Notes: generated by a model from the sequence alone, not told the origin. 29,661 bases of DNA from an uncultured Oscillibacter sp. (GCA_900542115.1 UQMC01000007.1:1-29661); one strand, 5' to 3'; positions 15,068-24,093 are shown, counted from the first letter of the stretch. Made by a program: numbers and translations.

Positions 15068-15784
15068 GTGTTTGTGCTGCTTCGGAAACGGAGACTGATT
15101 CCCGCCGCTTTTTTCTGCGGCTTTTTGCTGCTTCCACTGCTGCTGTGGGCCGGACTTTCCATATATCCCGTGCAGACGTTTGGCGTAGAGAACGGGGAGG
15201 CACGGGTGGTCATTATTGACCCGGGCCATGGCGGGGAGGATGGCGGTGCCGTTGCGGATGACGGTACGGAGGAAAGTGGGATCAATCTGGCGGTGTCTTT
15301 GCGCTTGGAGGGAATTTTCCGATTTTTAGGTGTTCCGACAGAAATGACCCGGCGTGAGGATGTGATGGTCTGTGATTCCGGCCTTGCAACGCTCCGTCAG
15401 CGTAAGGTGTCCGATATTCATAACCGGGCGGCGCTGGTGAACCAGACGCCCGGTGCGGTACTGCTCAGCATTCATCAGAACAGCCTGCCCTCATCACCGG
15501 TAACACATGGGGCGCAGGTGTTCTGGAACCGGCAGGAGGGGGCAGAGGCCCTTGCGGGACAGATGCAGGAGCTGCTGAACGAGAAAATCAATACGCATCG
15601 CCCAAAGGAAGCGAAGCGGATTTCCGATGGAATTTATCTGATGAATCATGTAAACGTGCCTGCCGTGCTGGTGGAGTGCGGTTTCCTTTCCAATGGGGAG
15701 GAGGCCGTCAACCTGCTGCGGGAGGACTACCAGACGATGTTGGCGGCGTTGATCGCCGCAGGATATATGCGTTGGGACGGCTGA
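15068..15784 (+). CDS. cwlD: N-acetylmuramoyl-L-alanine amidase CwlD
   Basis: A zinc amidase (Amidase_3) that removes stem peptides from muramic acid; CwlD acts with PdaA in Bacillus to make muramic-delta-lactam in spore cortex, needed for germination. An N-terminal membrane or signal segment covers about 9-34. The catalytic domain starts at VVIIDPGHGG; zinc ligands are His54, Glu69 and His136 (SIHQNS), with the catalytic Glu203 in VLVECGFLSN. The single-domain 238-residue size matches CwlD and not the longer autolysins with binding repeats. The start is GTG at 15068 with GAGG nine bases upstream; a GTG two codons later is possible. It lies 11 bases before radA, opposite the divergent cotJ operon, so two sporulation loci share one intergenic region. 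Confidence 0.9.
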   Translation: MFVLLRKRRLIPAAFFCGFLLLPLLLWAGLSIYPVQTFGVENGEARVVIIDPGHGGEDGGAVADDGTEESGINLAVSLRLEGIFRFLGVPTEMTRREDVMVCDSGLATLRQRKVSDIHNRAALVNQTPGAVLLSIHQNSLPSSPVTHGAQVFWNRQEGAEALAGQMQELLNEKINTHRPKEAKRISDGIYLMNHVNVPAVLVECGFLSNGEEAVNLLREDYQTMLAALIAAGYMRWDG

Positions 15785-15795
15785 AAGGGATAACA

Positions 15796-17169
15796 ATGAA
15801 GTCAAGAACATTGTTTTATTGTACGGAATGCGGCAATGAGACCGCAAAGTGGGCCGGAAAATGTCCGGCCTGTGGAGCATGGAACACCATTGTGGAGCAG
15901 CCGGAGCTGCCAAAGGGTGTTGGTAAGGGCGGCTCTGCCCGGGTGGGGCTGACACGGAGGCGCGCCTGCCCGGTGACGGAGCTGACAACAGACGAGGAAA
16001 TTCGGTTCCCCACCGGTATGGGAGAGTTGGACCGCGTTCTGGGCGGCGGTGCGGTCAAGGGCTCACTGGTGCTGGTAGGCGGTGCGCCGGGAATCGGAAA
16101 ATCAACGCTGATGCTGCAAATTTGCAGTAAGCTGTGTGAGTTTTCAAGGGTGCTGTACATCTCCGGCGAGGAGTCGGAGCACCAGCTCAAGCTCCGCGCA
16201 AAGCGGCTGCGGGTGGAAAGTGACCAGCTGCTGGTGCTCTCTGAAACGAATTTGGGCGATGTGCTGGAGTCCGTCAACACGGAGCAGCCGGATATCCTGA
16301 TCGTGGACTCCATCCAGACGCTATATAACGATGCGCTGGACGCCGCAGCAGGCAGTGTCAGCCAAGTAAAGGATTGTACTTTGTCACTGATGCAGGTGGC
16401 AAAGGGACAGGGAATCACGGTATTTGTCATTGGTCATGTCAATAAGGAGGGCTCTATCGCCGGCCCGAAGGTTTTAGAGCACATGGTGGACTGTGTGCTG
16501 TACTTTGAGGGAGATCAGCACACCAGCTATCGAATCCTGCGGGCGGCAAAGAACCGCTTTGGCGCCACTAATGAAATCGGCGTATTTGAAATGCGGGATA
16601 GTGGACTGACCGAGGTGGAAAACCCGTCGGAAATGCTGCTCTCCGGCAGGCCGGAGGATGCGCCCGGCACCTGTGTCACCTGCGTGATGGAGGGGGCAAG
16701 GCCGGTGCTGGCAGAACTGCAGGCCCTTGTGGTCACCTCCGCCGGGAGCAATCCCCGGCGCACCAGCAACGGCTTTGACTACAACCGAGCGGCCATGCTG
16801 CTGGCGGTGCTGGAAAAGCGCGGCGGACTGATGCTCAGCGGCTGCGATGCCTATGTGAACGTGATCGGCGGCCTCTCACTGGAGGAGCCCGCCGCGGACC
16901 TTGCGGCGGTCATTGCGCTGGCCTCCAGCTATTTGGACCGGCCGGTGCCAAGTGACTTAGTGGCCATCGGCGAGGTGGGCCTTACCGGGGAACTGCGGAG
17001 CGTCAATCAGCTCAGTCAGAGGGTTTCTGAAATTCAGCGCCTGGGATTCCGGAAGTGCGTGGTGCCGGCTCATCGGGCAAATACCATAAAGGTTCAGAGC
17101 GGCTTGACGGTGATCCCGGCCCGGAATATCGGTGAGGCGATCCGAGCGGCTCTCCGCCCTGCGGAATGA
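15796..17169 (+). CDS. radA: DNA repair protein RadA
   Basis: RadA (Sms) is a RecA-related hexameric helicase/ATPase that helps process recombination intermediates. The N-terminal zinc finger has Cys9, Cys12, Cys23 and Cys26 (CTECG...CPACG). The Walker A motif is GAPGIGKST (about 96-104), Walker B is LIVDSIQT, and the RadA-specific KNRFG motif follows (AKNRFGATNEIGVF). The C-terminal Lon-protease-like domain starts near residue 285 and contains the GEVGLTGELR block. At 457 residues it is full length. The open frame extends 40 codons upstream into cwlD, but the ATG at 15796 with AAAGGGA ahead gives the standard N-terminus. It follows cwlD by 11 bases, so it is probably co-transcribed. Confidence 0.97.
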   Translation: MKSRTLFYCTECGNETAKWAGKCPACGAWNTIVEQPELPKGVGKGGSARVGLTRRRACPVTELTTDEEIRFPTGMGELDRVLGGGAVKGSLVLVGGAPGIGKSTLMLQICSKLCEFSRVLYISGEESEHQLKLRAKRLRVESDQLLVLSETNLGDVLESVNTEQPDILIVDSIQTLYNDALDAAAGSVSQVKDCTLSLMQVAKGQGITVFVIGHVNKEGSIAGPKVLEHMVDCVLYFEGDQHTSYRILRAAKNRFGATNEIGVFEMRDSGLTEVENPSEMLLSGRPEDAPGTCVTCVMEGARPVLAELQALVVTSAGSNPRRTSNGFDYNRAAMLLAVLEKRGGLMLSGCDAYVNVIGGLSLEEPAADLAAVIALASSYLDRPVPSDLVAIGEVGLTGELRSVNQLSQRVSEIQRLGFRKCVVPAHRANTIKVQSGLTVIPARNIGEAIRAALRPAE

Positions 17170-17275
17170 AGTGAATGCACGCACCGCCAAGTGCCGGCAT
17201 TCCGGCGGCAGCAGCGCTGTCCAGCGTACAGACACCATCGCTTTGATAGATGCAATGACTGGTGCAGGGAATCAT
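17012..17275 (-). CDS. Small cysteine-rich protein, antisense to the end of radA
   Basis: The first 39 residues have the pattern C-x3-C-x7-C-x16-C (Cys4, Cys8, Cys16, Cys33) with CTSHCIYQSDGVCTLD and ACIHFIP. I recall this type of short zinc- or metal-binding-like protein in many Oscillospiraceae, often mislabelled as an ACP dehydratase; its function is unknown. The ATG is at 17275, with only a weak GGAAGCGAG upstream. After residue 37 the frame continues for about 50 residues that are simply the reverse of the radA 3' end; in relatives, as I remember them, the protein stops soon after the last cysteine. So the core is plausible, but the C-terminal tail is doubtful. The 200-base gap between radA and the next plus-strand gene would otherwise be empty. 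Confidence 0.55.
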   Translation of the reverse strand: MIPCTSHCIYQSDGVCTLDSAAAAGMPALGGACIHFIPQGGEPLGSPHRYSGPGSPSSRSEPLWYLPDEPAPRTSGIPGAEFQKPSD

Positions 17276-17369
17276 ACCATCAACTCGCTTCCGTTGAAAT
17301 TTGAGGATAGTATGACTCGATTTGCGCGGTTTTATAGATGATGAGTTTACAGGGAAAGAGAGAAGCAAT

Positions 17370-17684
17370 ATGACGAAAAAGAAAATAAGCGGACCGCATA
17401 AAACCTTAAAAACTGCGGTCTATACGGCGCTTGCCGGACTGGGATTGATGGTGCTGTCCCTTGTGGTGGGAGCGGCGATATCAAAGGGAAGCTCCATTCC
17501 GGCGACAGTGATGTATGCGATGGGGGTCATCGGCGTTATTCTGGGAGCCGGCGGTCTGTTGTATGCCGCCGTTCAGCTGCGCTGCCCCTATTGCGGCAAG
17601 TCCCTGATGGCAGGAGGCAGACTGCCCGGCTCTGTTCCGCATTTTTGCCCCGGCTGCGGAAAATCGCTGGATGACTGCGGCTGA
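17370..17684 (+). CDS. Small membrane protein with a C-terminal zinc ribbon
   Basis: I do not recognise a named family. The 104-residue protein has a basic start, two hydrophobic segments (about 16-38 and 45-70) and a C-terminal zinc ribbon with CPYC (72-75) and CPGC (93-96), each followed by GKS. The topology probably leaves the ribbon on the cytoplasmic side. The ATG at 17370 has GGGAAAGAGAGAAG upstream; a longer frame from 17322 lacks support. It ends 44 bases before dnaE and may be co-transcribed with it. No catalytic motif is visible, so function is unknown. Confidence 0.75.
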   Translation: MTKKKISGPHKTLKTAVYTALAGLGLMVLSLVVGAAISKGSSIPATVMYAMGVIGVILGAGGLLYAAVQLRCPYCGKSLMAGGRLPGSVPHFCPGCGKSLDDCG

Positions 17685-17728
17685 TTCTGCCGCTGAACAT
17701 TACCCTTGACCGGCCATAGGAGGTTTCT

Positions 17729-20700
17729 ATGCCCTTTACCCATTTACACGTTCATACGGAGTTCAGCCTGCTGGATGGATTCTGCAAGATCAAGGAGCTG
17801 CCGGAGGTCATCAAGTCCATGGGGCAGACTGCCTGCGCCATTACGGATCACGGCGTGATGTACGGCGTGATCGACTTTTACCGCGCCTGTAAGGCGGCGG
17901 GTATCAAGCCCATCATTGGCTGCGAGGTCTATGTTGCCCCGCAGGGGCGTAGCCGGTTTGACAAGGTACATGAGTTCGACAGCGAAAGCAGGCATCTTGT
18001 TCTGTTGTGCGAAAACGAGGAGGGGTATCGGAACCTTTCCTACATGGTGTCTTTGGCTTGGACGGAGGGCTTTTATATCAAGCCGCGAATCGATCAAGGG
18101 CTGCTGAGGGAGCATTCCAAGGGCCTGATCGCTCTGTCCGCCTGTCTGGCAGGTGAGATTCCCCGCCGTCTCCGCAACGGCGAATATGATAACGCCAAGG
18201 CATACGCCCTTGAGATGGCGGAGCTGTTTGGCCCGGAGCACTTTTATCTGGAGCTTCAGGACCACGGTATCCGGGATCAGAAGCTGGTAAACCAGTCGAT
18301 TTTGAAAATCCATCAGGAAACCGGGATTCCCATGGTCTGCACCAATGATGCCCACTATCTCCGCAAGGAGGACGCCGAGGCGCATGACATTCTGCTGTGT
18401 ATCCAGACGGGAAAAACAGTAGATGACGAGAGTCGGATGCGCTATGAGCCGCAGAATTTCTACCTCCGCAGCGAAGCGGAGATGCAGGCGTTGTTCGAGG
18501 GCTACGAGGGCGCAATCGAAAATACGCAGAAAATCGCGGACCTGTGCAATCTGGAATTTACGTTCGGTAAGTATCATCTGCCTGAATTTAAGCTGCCGGA
18601 GGGGTACGATAGCTTCACGTATCTGAAGGAGCTGTGCGATGCGGGCTACAAAGCTCGCTATGGCGAGGATGACAGATACCGGGACCAGTTGAAGTACGAG
18701 CAGGACATGATCGAGAAAATGGGTTTTACCGATTATTTTCTCATTGTGTCTGACTTTGTGCGCTACGCTAAGAGCGTCGGCATCCCTGTCGGTCCCGGGC
18801 GCGGCAGCGCCGCAGGCTCCATGGTCAGCTATTGCCTGAACATTACCGACATCGACCCCATGAAGTACAGTCTGTACTTCGAGCGCTTTTTGAACCCGGA
18901 GCGGGTGAGTATGCCGGATATTGATATGGATTTTGGCGATACCCGCCGGGGCGAGGTGGTGGATTACGTCCGCCGTAAGTACGGCGAGGATCATGTTGCT
19001 CAGATCGTGACCTTTGGCACCATGGCGGCCCGGGGCGTGATTCGGGATGTAGGCCGGGTCATGAATATGCCTTACGCCGATGTGGACGTCATCGCCAAGC
19101 TGGTACCCAACACCCTGCACATTACCCTGAACGATGCGCTGAGGCTTTCCAAGCAGCTGCGGGAGCTTTATGACGCGGATGAAAAGGTCAAAAAGCTCAT
19201 TGACACCGCCAAGGCGCTGGAGGGAATGCCTCGCCACGCCTCCACCCACGCTGCCGGTGTGGTTATTACGCGAAAGCCGGTCTACGAATATGTGCCGCTG
19301 GCAAAAAATGATGAATCCGTTGTCTGCCAGTATATCATGACCACGCTGGAGGAGCTTGGCCTGCTGAAAATGGACTTTCTGGGTCTGCGGAACCTGACGG
19401 TTCTGGATGACGCGGTAAAAATGGTGCAGGCCCGGCAGCCGGATTTCAAGCTGGCGGATATTCCGGAGGGAGACCCGGAGACCTATAAAATGCTCTCGGA
19501 CGGAAAGACCAACGGCGTGTTCCAGATGGAGTCCGCGGGAATGACCGGCGTCTGTGTCGGTCTCAAGCCGCAGAATATTGAGGACATTACCGCTATCATC
19601 GCATTGTACCGTCCCGGCCCCATGGATTCGATTCCTAAATTCATTGCCTGCAAGCATGACCCCAGCAAGGTGAGCTATATCATCCCGCAGTTGGAGCCGA
19701 TTCTCTCCATTACCTACGGCTGTATCGTCTATCAGGAGCAGGTCATCCAGATATTTCAGCAGCTTGCCGGCTATACCTTGGGGCAGGCGGATATGTTGCG
19801 CCGCGCCATGAGCAAGAAAAAGGCGAAGGATGTGGCGAAGGAGCGGAAAGCATTCCTGTTCGGCGATCCGGCAAGAAATATCAAAGGCTGTATAGCAAAT
19901 GGCATTGATAGGGAAGCTGCCGAAAAAATTTATGATGAGATCTTTGCCTTTGCAAATTATGCCTTCAATAAGGCCCATGCGGTGTCCTATGCCGTGGTGG
20001 CCTATCAGACTGCGTATTTCAAGTGCCACTTTACGCGGGAATATATGGCGGCGTTGCTGACAAGCGTTTTGGATAACTCCGATAAGGTATCCGGTTACAT
20101 CAATGAGTGCCGGGAATGCGGGATTGCCTTGCTGCCGCCGGACATCAATGCCTCCTGTGACCGCTTTACAGTAGAGGAGCAAGGCATCCGTTTCGGTTTA
20201 GTGGCTATCAAGAATATTGGCCGAGGTTTTATTCAGGCGGCCATGCGGGAGCGGGAAAGCAACGGAAAATTTACTTCGCTTTACGATTTTTGCAGCCGGA
20301 TGAACGGCAGCGAAATGAATAAGCGGGCGGTTGAAAATTTGATTCGCTCCGGCACTTTCGATTCTACGGGCGCAAAGCGCTCTCAGCTTATGCGGGTCTA
20401 CGAGAGCATTATGGATTCCGTGGCGGCGCAGCAGCGGGAGAATTTGGACGGGCAGATGGACTTTTTCTCCATGTCTGCCGGAAACGCAAAGCAGCCCGCC
20501 ACAAAGGAAATTCCGCTGCCTGCAATTCCGGAATTTACGCCGCAGGAATTGATGAGTATGGAGAAGGCCACCACGGGCCTGTACCTTTCCGGACATCCCA
20601 TGGATCATTACCGGGAGGAGATACAAAAGCTCCGTGTGCCTACCATTGCATCTATTATAAGGGATTTTGCACAGGAGGGCGGACCGACGCGCTTTGCGGA

Positions 20701-21211
20701 CGGACAGAGGATTACCATCGCAGGAGTTATTACCTCCAGCAAGACCAAGACCACAAAGAACAATAGTCTGATGGCATACGTTGTGGTGGAGGATGATACG
20801 GCGTCTATGGAGCTGTTGTGCTTCAATCGGGTGTTGGAATCCTGCGGCGCTTATATGAGGGAAAATCAGGCGGTCATCGTCAAAGGACGGCTATCCGTCC
20901 GAGATGAAAAGGCACCGCAGATCATGTGCGACTCCATTTATCCGCTGTCTACTGCGGAGGGGCCGGCCCCGGAGCCGCAGGAGCAGAAGAAGCAAGCGGC
21001 GGGTGAGACGCTGTTCCTGAAATTCCCCAGTTTGAGCGATGCTTCGATTCGTCACATGAAGCTGGTGTTTCACATGTTCCCCGGCACGGGAACCGTGAAA
21101 ATGGTCATGGCAGATACCCGTAAGGTTTACGCAACACAAGCGCTGCTGCATCCCGCGCTGGTAAAGGAAGCGCAGGAGGTCCTCGGAAACGAGAATGTGG
21201 TGGTAAAATAA
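17729..21211 (+). CDS. dnaE: DNA polymerase III alpha subunit
   Basis: The C-family replicative polymerase DnaE. In Firmicutes with PolC this protein handles lagging-strand primer extension; PolC is not in this window. The 1160-residue protein begins with the PHP domain (HLHVHTEFSLLDG, about 1-280). The polymerase core carries the catalytic triad part PDIDMDF (Asp397, Asp399 and Asp401 region) and GPGRGSAAGSMV. Near Gln909, QMDFF is a good internal beta-clamp-binding motif. An OB-fold domain follows (about 995-1080, ITIAGVITSSK). The ATG has AGGAGG five bases ahead. A strong shared terminator follows. No 3'-5' exonuclease insertion is seen, as expected for DnaE. Confidence 0.98.
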   Translation: MPFTHLHVHTEFSLLDGFCKIKELPEVIKSMGQTACAITDHGVMYGVIDFYRACKAAGIKPIIGCEVYVAPQGRSRFDKVHEFDSESRHLVLLCENEEGYRNLSYMVSLAWTEGFYIKPRIDQGLLREHSKGLIALSACLAGEIPRRLRNGEYDNAKAYALEMAELFGPEHFYLELQDHGIRDQKLVNQSILKIHQETGIPMVCTNDAHYLRKEDAEAHDILLCIQTGKTVDDESRMRYEPQNFYLRSEAEMQALFEGYEGAIENTQKIADLCNLEFTFGKYHLPEFKLPEGYDSFTYLKELCDAGYKARYGEDDRYRDQLKYEQDMIEKMGFTDYFLIVSDFVRYAKSVGIPVGPGRGSAAGSMVSYCLNITDIDPMKYSLYFERFLNPERVSMPDIDMDFGDTRRGEVVDYVRRKYGEDHVAQIVTFGTMAARGVIRDVGRVMNMPYADVDVIAKLVPNTLHITLNDALRLSKQLRELYDADEKVKKLIDTAKALEGMPRHASTHAAGVVITRKPVYEYVPLAKNDESVVCQYIMTTLEELGLLKMDFLGLRNLTVLDDAVKMVQARQPDFKLADIPEGDPETYKMLSDGKTNGVFQMESAGMTGVCVGLKPQNIEDITAIIALYRPGPMDSIPKFIACKHDPSKVSYIIPQLEPILSITYGCIVYQEQVIQIFQQLAGYTLGQADMLRRAMSKKKAKDVAKERKAFLFGDPARNIKGCIANGIDREAAEKIYDEIFAFANYAFNKAHAVSYAVVAYQTAYFKCHFTREYMAALLTSVLDNSDKVSGYINECRECGIALLPPDINASCDRFTVEEQGIRFGLVAIKNIGRGFIQAAMRERESNGKFTSLYDFCSRMNGSEMNKRAVENLIRSGTFDSTGAKRSQLMRVYESIMDSVAAQQRENLDGQMDFFSMSAGNAKQPATKEIPLPAIPEFTPQELMSMEKATTGLYLSGHPMDHYREEIQKLRVPTIASIIRDFAQEGGPTRFADGQRITIAGVITSSKTKTTKNNSLMAYVVVEDDTASMELLCFNRVLESCGAYMRENQAVIVKGRLSVRDEKAPQIMCDSIYPLSTAEGPAPEPQEQKKQAAGETLFLKFPSLSDASIRHMKLVFHMFPGTGTVKMVMADTRKVYATQALLHPALVKEAQEVLGNENVVVK

Positions 21212-21215
21212 GCAG

Positions 21216-21256
21216 AAAAATCCCCGTTTCGGCTTGAACCGAAGCGGGGATTTTTT
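21216..21256. terminator. Bidirectional terminator between dnaE and purB
   Basis: A 17-bp stem (21216-21232 with 21239-21255), with one G-T pair and loop CTTGAA, is flanked by A5 on the left and T6 on the right, so it can act on both strands. It serves the convergent dnaE and purB genes. Confidence 0.94.
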
Positions 21257-21282
21257 AGATTAGACTGGTGTTTTTGGAACAG

Positions 21283-22701
21283 TCAAATACCAATAGCACC
21301 ATCGGCGGCCTTGACATTTGTCAGCAGCGGAGCACATTCGGCAAGAAAGCGCTCTACCTGTTGGCGGCAGCGGCCGATGTAGAGCGAAGGCTCCATTACG
21401 GCGTCCAACTCCGCACGGGTCATGCCGAAAGCGGGATCGGAGGCCAAACGGTCCAGAAGGTCACAGGGTTCGCCCTCCTTCATCCGGGCGGTAGCGGCCA
21501 TGGAGTGCTGCCGGATTTTTTCATGGAGCACCTGACGGTCACCGCCGCGCTTCACGGCCTCCATCATGATATTTTCGGTGGCGAGGAAGGGGAGATATTC
21601 CCGAATCGTGCGGTCAACAATTTTCAAGTTTACGTGCAGACCGTTTGTTACGCTTTGGCACAGCCGCAGCACGGCGTCGGCACAGAGAAAGCCCTCCGGC
21701 ATGGAAATGCGGCGATTGGCCGAATCATCCAGTGTCCGCTCCAGCCATTGCACGGAGGCAGTCATCGGCGCGTTGGCGGCATCGGCCATCAGATAACGGC
21801 TCAAAGAGCAGATACGCTCACAGCGCATGGGGTTGCGCTTGTAAGGCATGGCGGAGGAACCAATCTGATTTTTTTCAAACGGTTCTTCCACCTGCCGGTC
21901 ATGCTGCAAAAGGCGGATATCGTTTGCCATGCGATAGGCACTCTGAGCAATAGAGGACAAAACGTTCAAAATCCGGCTGTCAGCCTTGCGGGGATAGGTC
22001 TGTCCGCAGACGGAAAAGCATTTTTCAAAGCCGAACTCCGCCGCAATTCTGCGATTCATCTCATCAATTTTCTGCTCATCCCCGTCAAAAAGGTCCATAA
22101 AGCTGGCCTCTGTGCCGGTGGTGCCACGGCAGCCCAAGAAACGCATGGTGGCAAGCACATGGTCCAGCTCCTCCAAGTCGGAGAGAAAATCCTGCATCCA
22201 GAGCGCAGCGCGTTTTCCCACTGTTACCGGCTGCGCGGGCTGATAATGCGTGTAGCCGAGAGTGGGCGTGGCCGCGTACTCCTTGGCGAACGCGGACAGA
22301 TTCACCAGCACGGACAAAATCTGTCCCCGCAGATACTTCAGGCCGTCCCGATAGAGAATCAAATCGGCGTTATCCGTTACATAGCAGCTGGTAGCGCCAA
22401 GGTGAATGATGCCGGCAGCGGAGGGCGCAGCCTTTCCGTAGGTGTAGACATGAGCCATGACATCATGGCGGACCTCTTTTTCTCTCTGCTCCGCCACGGC
22501 GTAATCAATATCGCTGATGTGTGCCTCCAGCTCCGAGACCTGCTCTGCGGAAACCGGCAGACCGAGCTCATGCTCCGCTCTGGCCAGAGCTACCCACAGC
22601 TTCCGCCATGTCTGAAAACGCATATCCGGCGAAAACAGATGCAGCATATATTGGGAGGCGTACCGGGAGGATAGGGGGGATTCGTAAATGTCTTTACTCA
22701 T
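21283..22701 (-). CDS. purB: Adenylosuccinate lyase
   Basis: PurB releases fumarate twice in purine synthesis: from SAICAR on the way to IMP, and from adenylosuccinate to give AMP. The fumarase/aspartase superfamily signature GSSAMPYKRNP lies near residue 285, and its serine is the catalytic base on the flexible loop. TLGYTHYQPAQPVTVGKRAALW near 150 contains the catalytic histidine region. The 472-residue length is that of the longer form seen in Clostridia and animals. The ATG at 22701 has AGAAAGG upstream. It follows purA by 54 bases without a terminator, so the two form an operon. AMP-directed control is not visible in the leader. Confidence 0.97.
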   Translation of the reverse strand: MSKDIYESPLSSRYASQYMLHLFSPDMRFQTWRKLWVALARAEHELGLPVSAEQVSELEAHISDIDYAVAEQREKEVRHDVMAHVYTYGKAAPSAAGIIHLGATSCYVTDNADLILYRDGLKYLRGQILSVLVNLSAFAKEYAATPTLGYTHYQPAQPVTVGKRAALWMQDFLSDLEELDHVLATMRFLGCRGTTGTEASFMDLFDGDEQKIDEMNRRIAAEFGFEKCFSVCGQTYPRKADSRILNVLSSIAQSAYRMANDIRLLQHDRQVEEPFEKNQIGSSAMPYKRNPMRCERICSLSRYLMADAANAPMTASVQWLERTLDDSANRRISMPEGFLCADAVLRLCQSVTNGLHVNLKIVDRTIREYLPFLATENIMMEAVKRGGDRQVLHEKIRQHSMAATARMKEGEPCDLLDRLASDPAFGMTRAELDAVMEPSLYIGRCRQQVERFLAECAPLLTNVKAADGAIGI

Positions 22702-22755
22702 AAAAACGCCTTTCTGACAGTCAAAATTTTACTAAGACTTTACGGCAATCGCAGC

Positions 22756-24030
22756 TCAGCGGATGATCAGGCTGTCCCGTTCAGCACCGACGGACACGAA
22801 GCCGATGTGGCAACCGATGGCCTTTTCTACGTACTCAACGTAATTGCGGGCAGCCTCCGGCAGATCCTCCCAAGTCCGTGCCTTGGAAATATCGCACTTC
22901 CAGCCGGGGATATACTCGATGACCGGCTTTGCGTCCTGCAGGCAGACAGGGAACGGAAACTCATCGGTCTGCTTTCCGTCCAGCTCGTAGTGGGCGCAGA
23001 CGGGAATCTTGTCAAGATAGCTGAGAACATCCAGCTTTGTCAGGGCAATGTTGGTCGCGCCCTGCACTTCAACGCCGTAGCGGGTAGCCACCAGATCGAT
23101 GGGGCCGACACGGCGGGGGCGGCCGGTCTTGGCACCGTATTCCGCACCGGCGTCACGGAGCTTCTGGCCCTCGTCACCAAACATCTCGCACACAAAGGGA
23201 CCTTCGCCCACGCAGGAGGAATAAGCCTTTACTACGCCGACAACCTCATCGATTTTCGCGGTGGGCAGCCCAGAACCGACAGGAGCATAGGCGGCCACAG
23301 AGTTAGAAGAGGTGGTGTAGGGATAAATGCCGTAGTCCAGATCGCGCAGCGCGCCCAGCTGCGCTTCAAAAAGGATGGATTTGCCGTTGGCCTGCGCGTT
23401 TCTCAGGAAGCGGGAGGTATCGGTGATATAGGGCTTGACAGCCTCGCAGTAGGTATCCACCCAGTTCAGCAGGGCCTCCAGCGTATAGCCCTCGGCACCG
23501 TAAACCTTTTGAAGCGTCAGATTCTTCCACTCCAGCAGATCGGCCAAATGCTCCTTCAGATGCTGGGGGTGCAGCAGCTCACCGGCCTGAACGGTCTTCT
23601 TCTGGTACTTATCTCCATAGAAGGGAGCAATACCCTGCTTGGTGGAGCCGTACTTTTTGTCTGCCAGACGGGCCTCCTCCAGCGCATCCAAGTCCCGGTG
23701 CCAGGGCAGCAGCAGGGAAGCGCGGTCACTGATCTTCAGATTGTCGGGAGTGATGGTCACCCCGGCAGCCCGGAGCTTATTCATTTCATCCAGCAGATTC
23801 TCGCAATCAAGCGCAACGCCATTACCCAGAATGTTCACAACACCCTCACGGAAAATGCCGGAGGGGAGCAGGTGCAGAGCAAAGGTCCCCTTGTCATTTA
23901 CGACCGTGTGACCGGCGTTGCCGCCGCCCTGATAACGGACCACGATGTCATAGTGATTGGTGAGATAATCTACCATGCGGCCCTTGCCCTCGTCGCCCCA
24001 GTTGATACCTACGATTGCACAGTTTGCCAT
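22756..24030 (-). CDS. purA: Adenylosuccinate synthetase
   Basis: PurA joins IMP and aspartate using GTP to make adenylosuccinate, the committed step to AMP. The 424-residue enzyme starts with AIVGINWGDEGKGRMVD, which includes the GDEGKG phosphate loop, and has GGNAGHTVV with the catalytic histidine. Later family blocks are STKQGIAPFY, the IMP-binding region, and VGEGPFVCEM. The frame is open 92 codons further upstream, but those residues overlap the promoter and leader; the ATG at 24030 with AGGAGG eight bases ahead is the start. It is co-transcribed with purB, giving both enzymes from IMP to AMP in one unit. Confidence 0.98.
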   Translation of the reverse strand: MANCAIVGINWGDEGKGRMVDYLTNHYDIVVRYQGGGNAGHTVVNDKGTFALHLLPSGIFREGVVNILGNGVALDCENLLDEMNKLRAAGVTITPDNLKISDRASLLLPWHRDLDALEEARLADKKYGSTKQGIAPFYGDKYQKKTVQAGELLHPQHLKEHLADLLEWKNLTLQKVYGAEGYTLEALLNWVDTYCEAVKPYITDTSRFLRNAQANGKSILFEAQLGALRDLDYGIYPYTTSSNSVAAYAPVGSGLPTAKIDEVVGVVKAYSSCVGEGPFVCEMFGDEGQKLRDAGAEYGAKTGRPRRVGPIDLVATRYGVEVQGATNIALTKLDVLSYLDKIPVCAHYELDGKQTDEFPFPVCLQDAKPVIEYIPGWKCDISKARTWEDLPEAARNYVEYVEKAIGCHIGFVSVGAERDSLIIR

Positions 24031-24051
24031 GTTGCTTGCCTCCTGAAATTT

Positions 24052-24070
24052 CTGCGGAGCAGCTCCGCAG
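24052..24070 (-). promoter_or_regulatory. Perfect inverted repeat in the purA leader
   Basis: CTGCGGAGC and GCTCCGCAG form nine paired bases around a single central A, 21 bases before the purA start and just ahead of its ribosome-binding site. In RNA the stem would open to a small loop. There is no U-run, so it is not a terminator. It could protect the mRNA, affect ribosome access, or act as a DNA operator for a dimeric repressor. Confidence 0.5.
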
Positions 24071-24093
24071 TCCACTCGTTTTTTGACCGCATT

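Noticed and set aside
14908..15285. N-terminal extension of the CotJA-CotJB frame by up to 126 residues
   Set aside because: The extra residues are the reverse of the cwlD start region, and no usable ribosome-binding site precedes the upstream start codons.
17185..17215. Terminator after radA
   Set aside because: Only a five-base GCCGG/CCGGC stem with no T-run follows the radA stop.
17132..17341. 69-codon plus-strand frame between radA and the zinc-ribbon gene
   Set aside because: It starts inside radA without a good ribosome-binding site and its product has no recognisable features; the minus-strand cysteine-rich ORF explains the stretch better.
17744..20182. Very long open frame (812 codons) on the minus strand across dnaE
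   Set aside because: It is wholly antisense to a secure dnaE gene. Strong codon bias of the plus strand removes stop codons from this reverse frame; the translated product has no recognisable domain.
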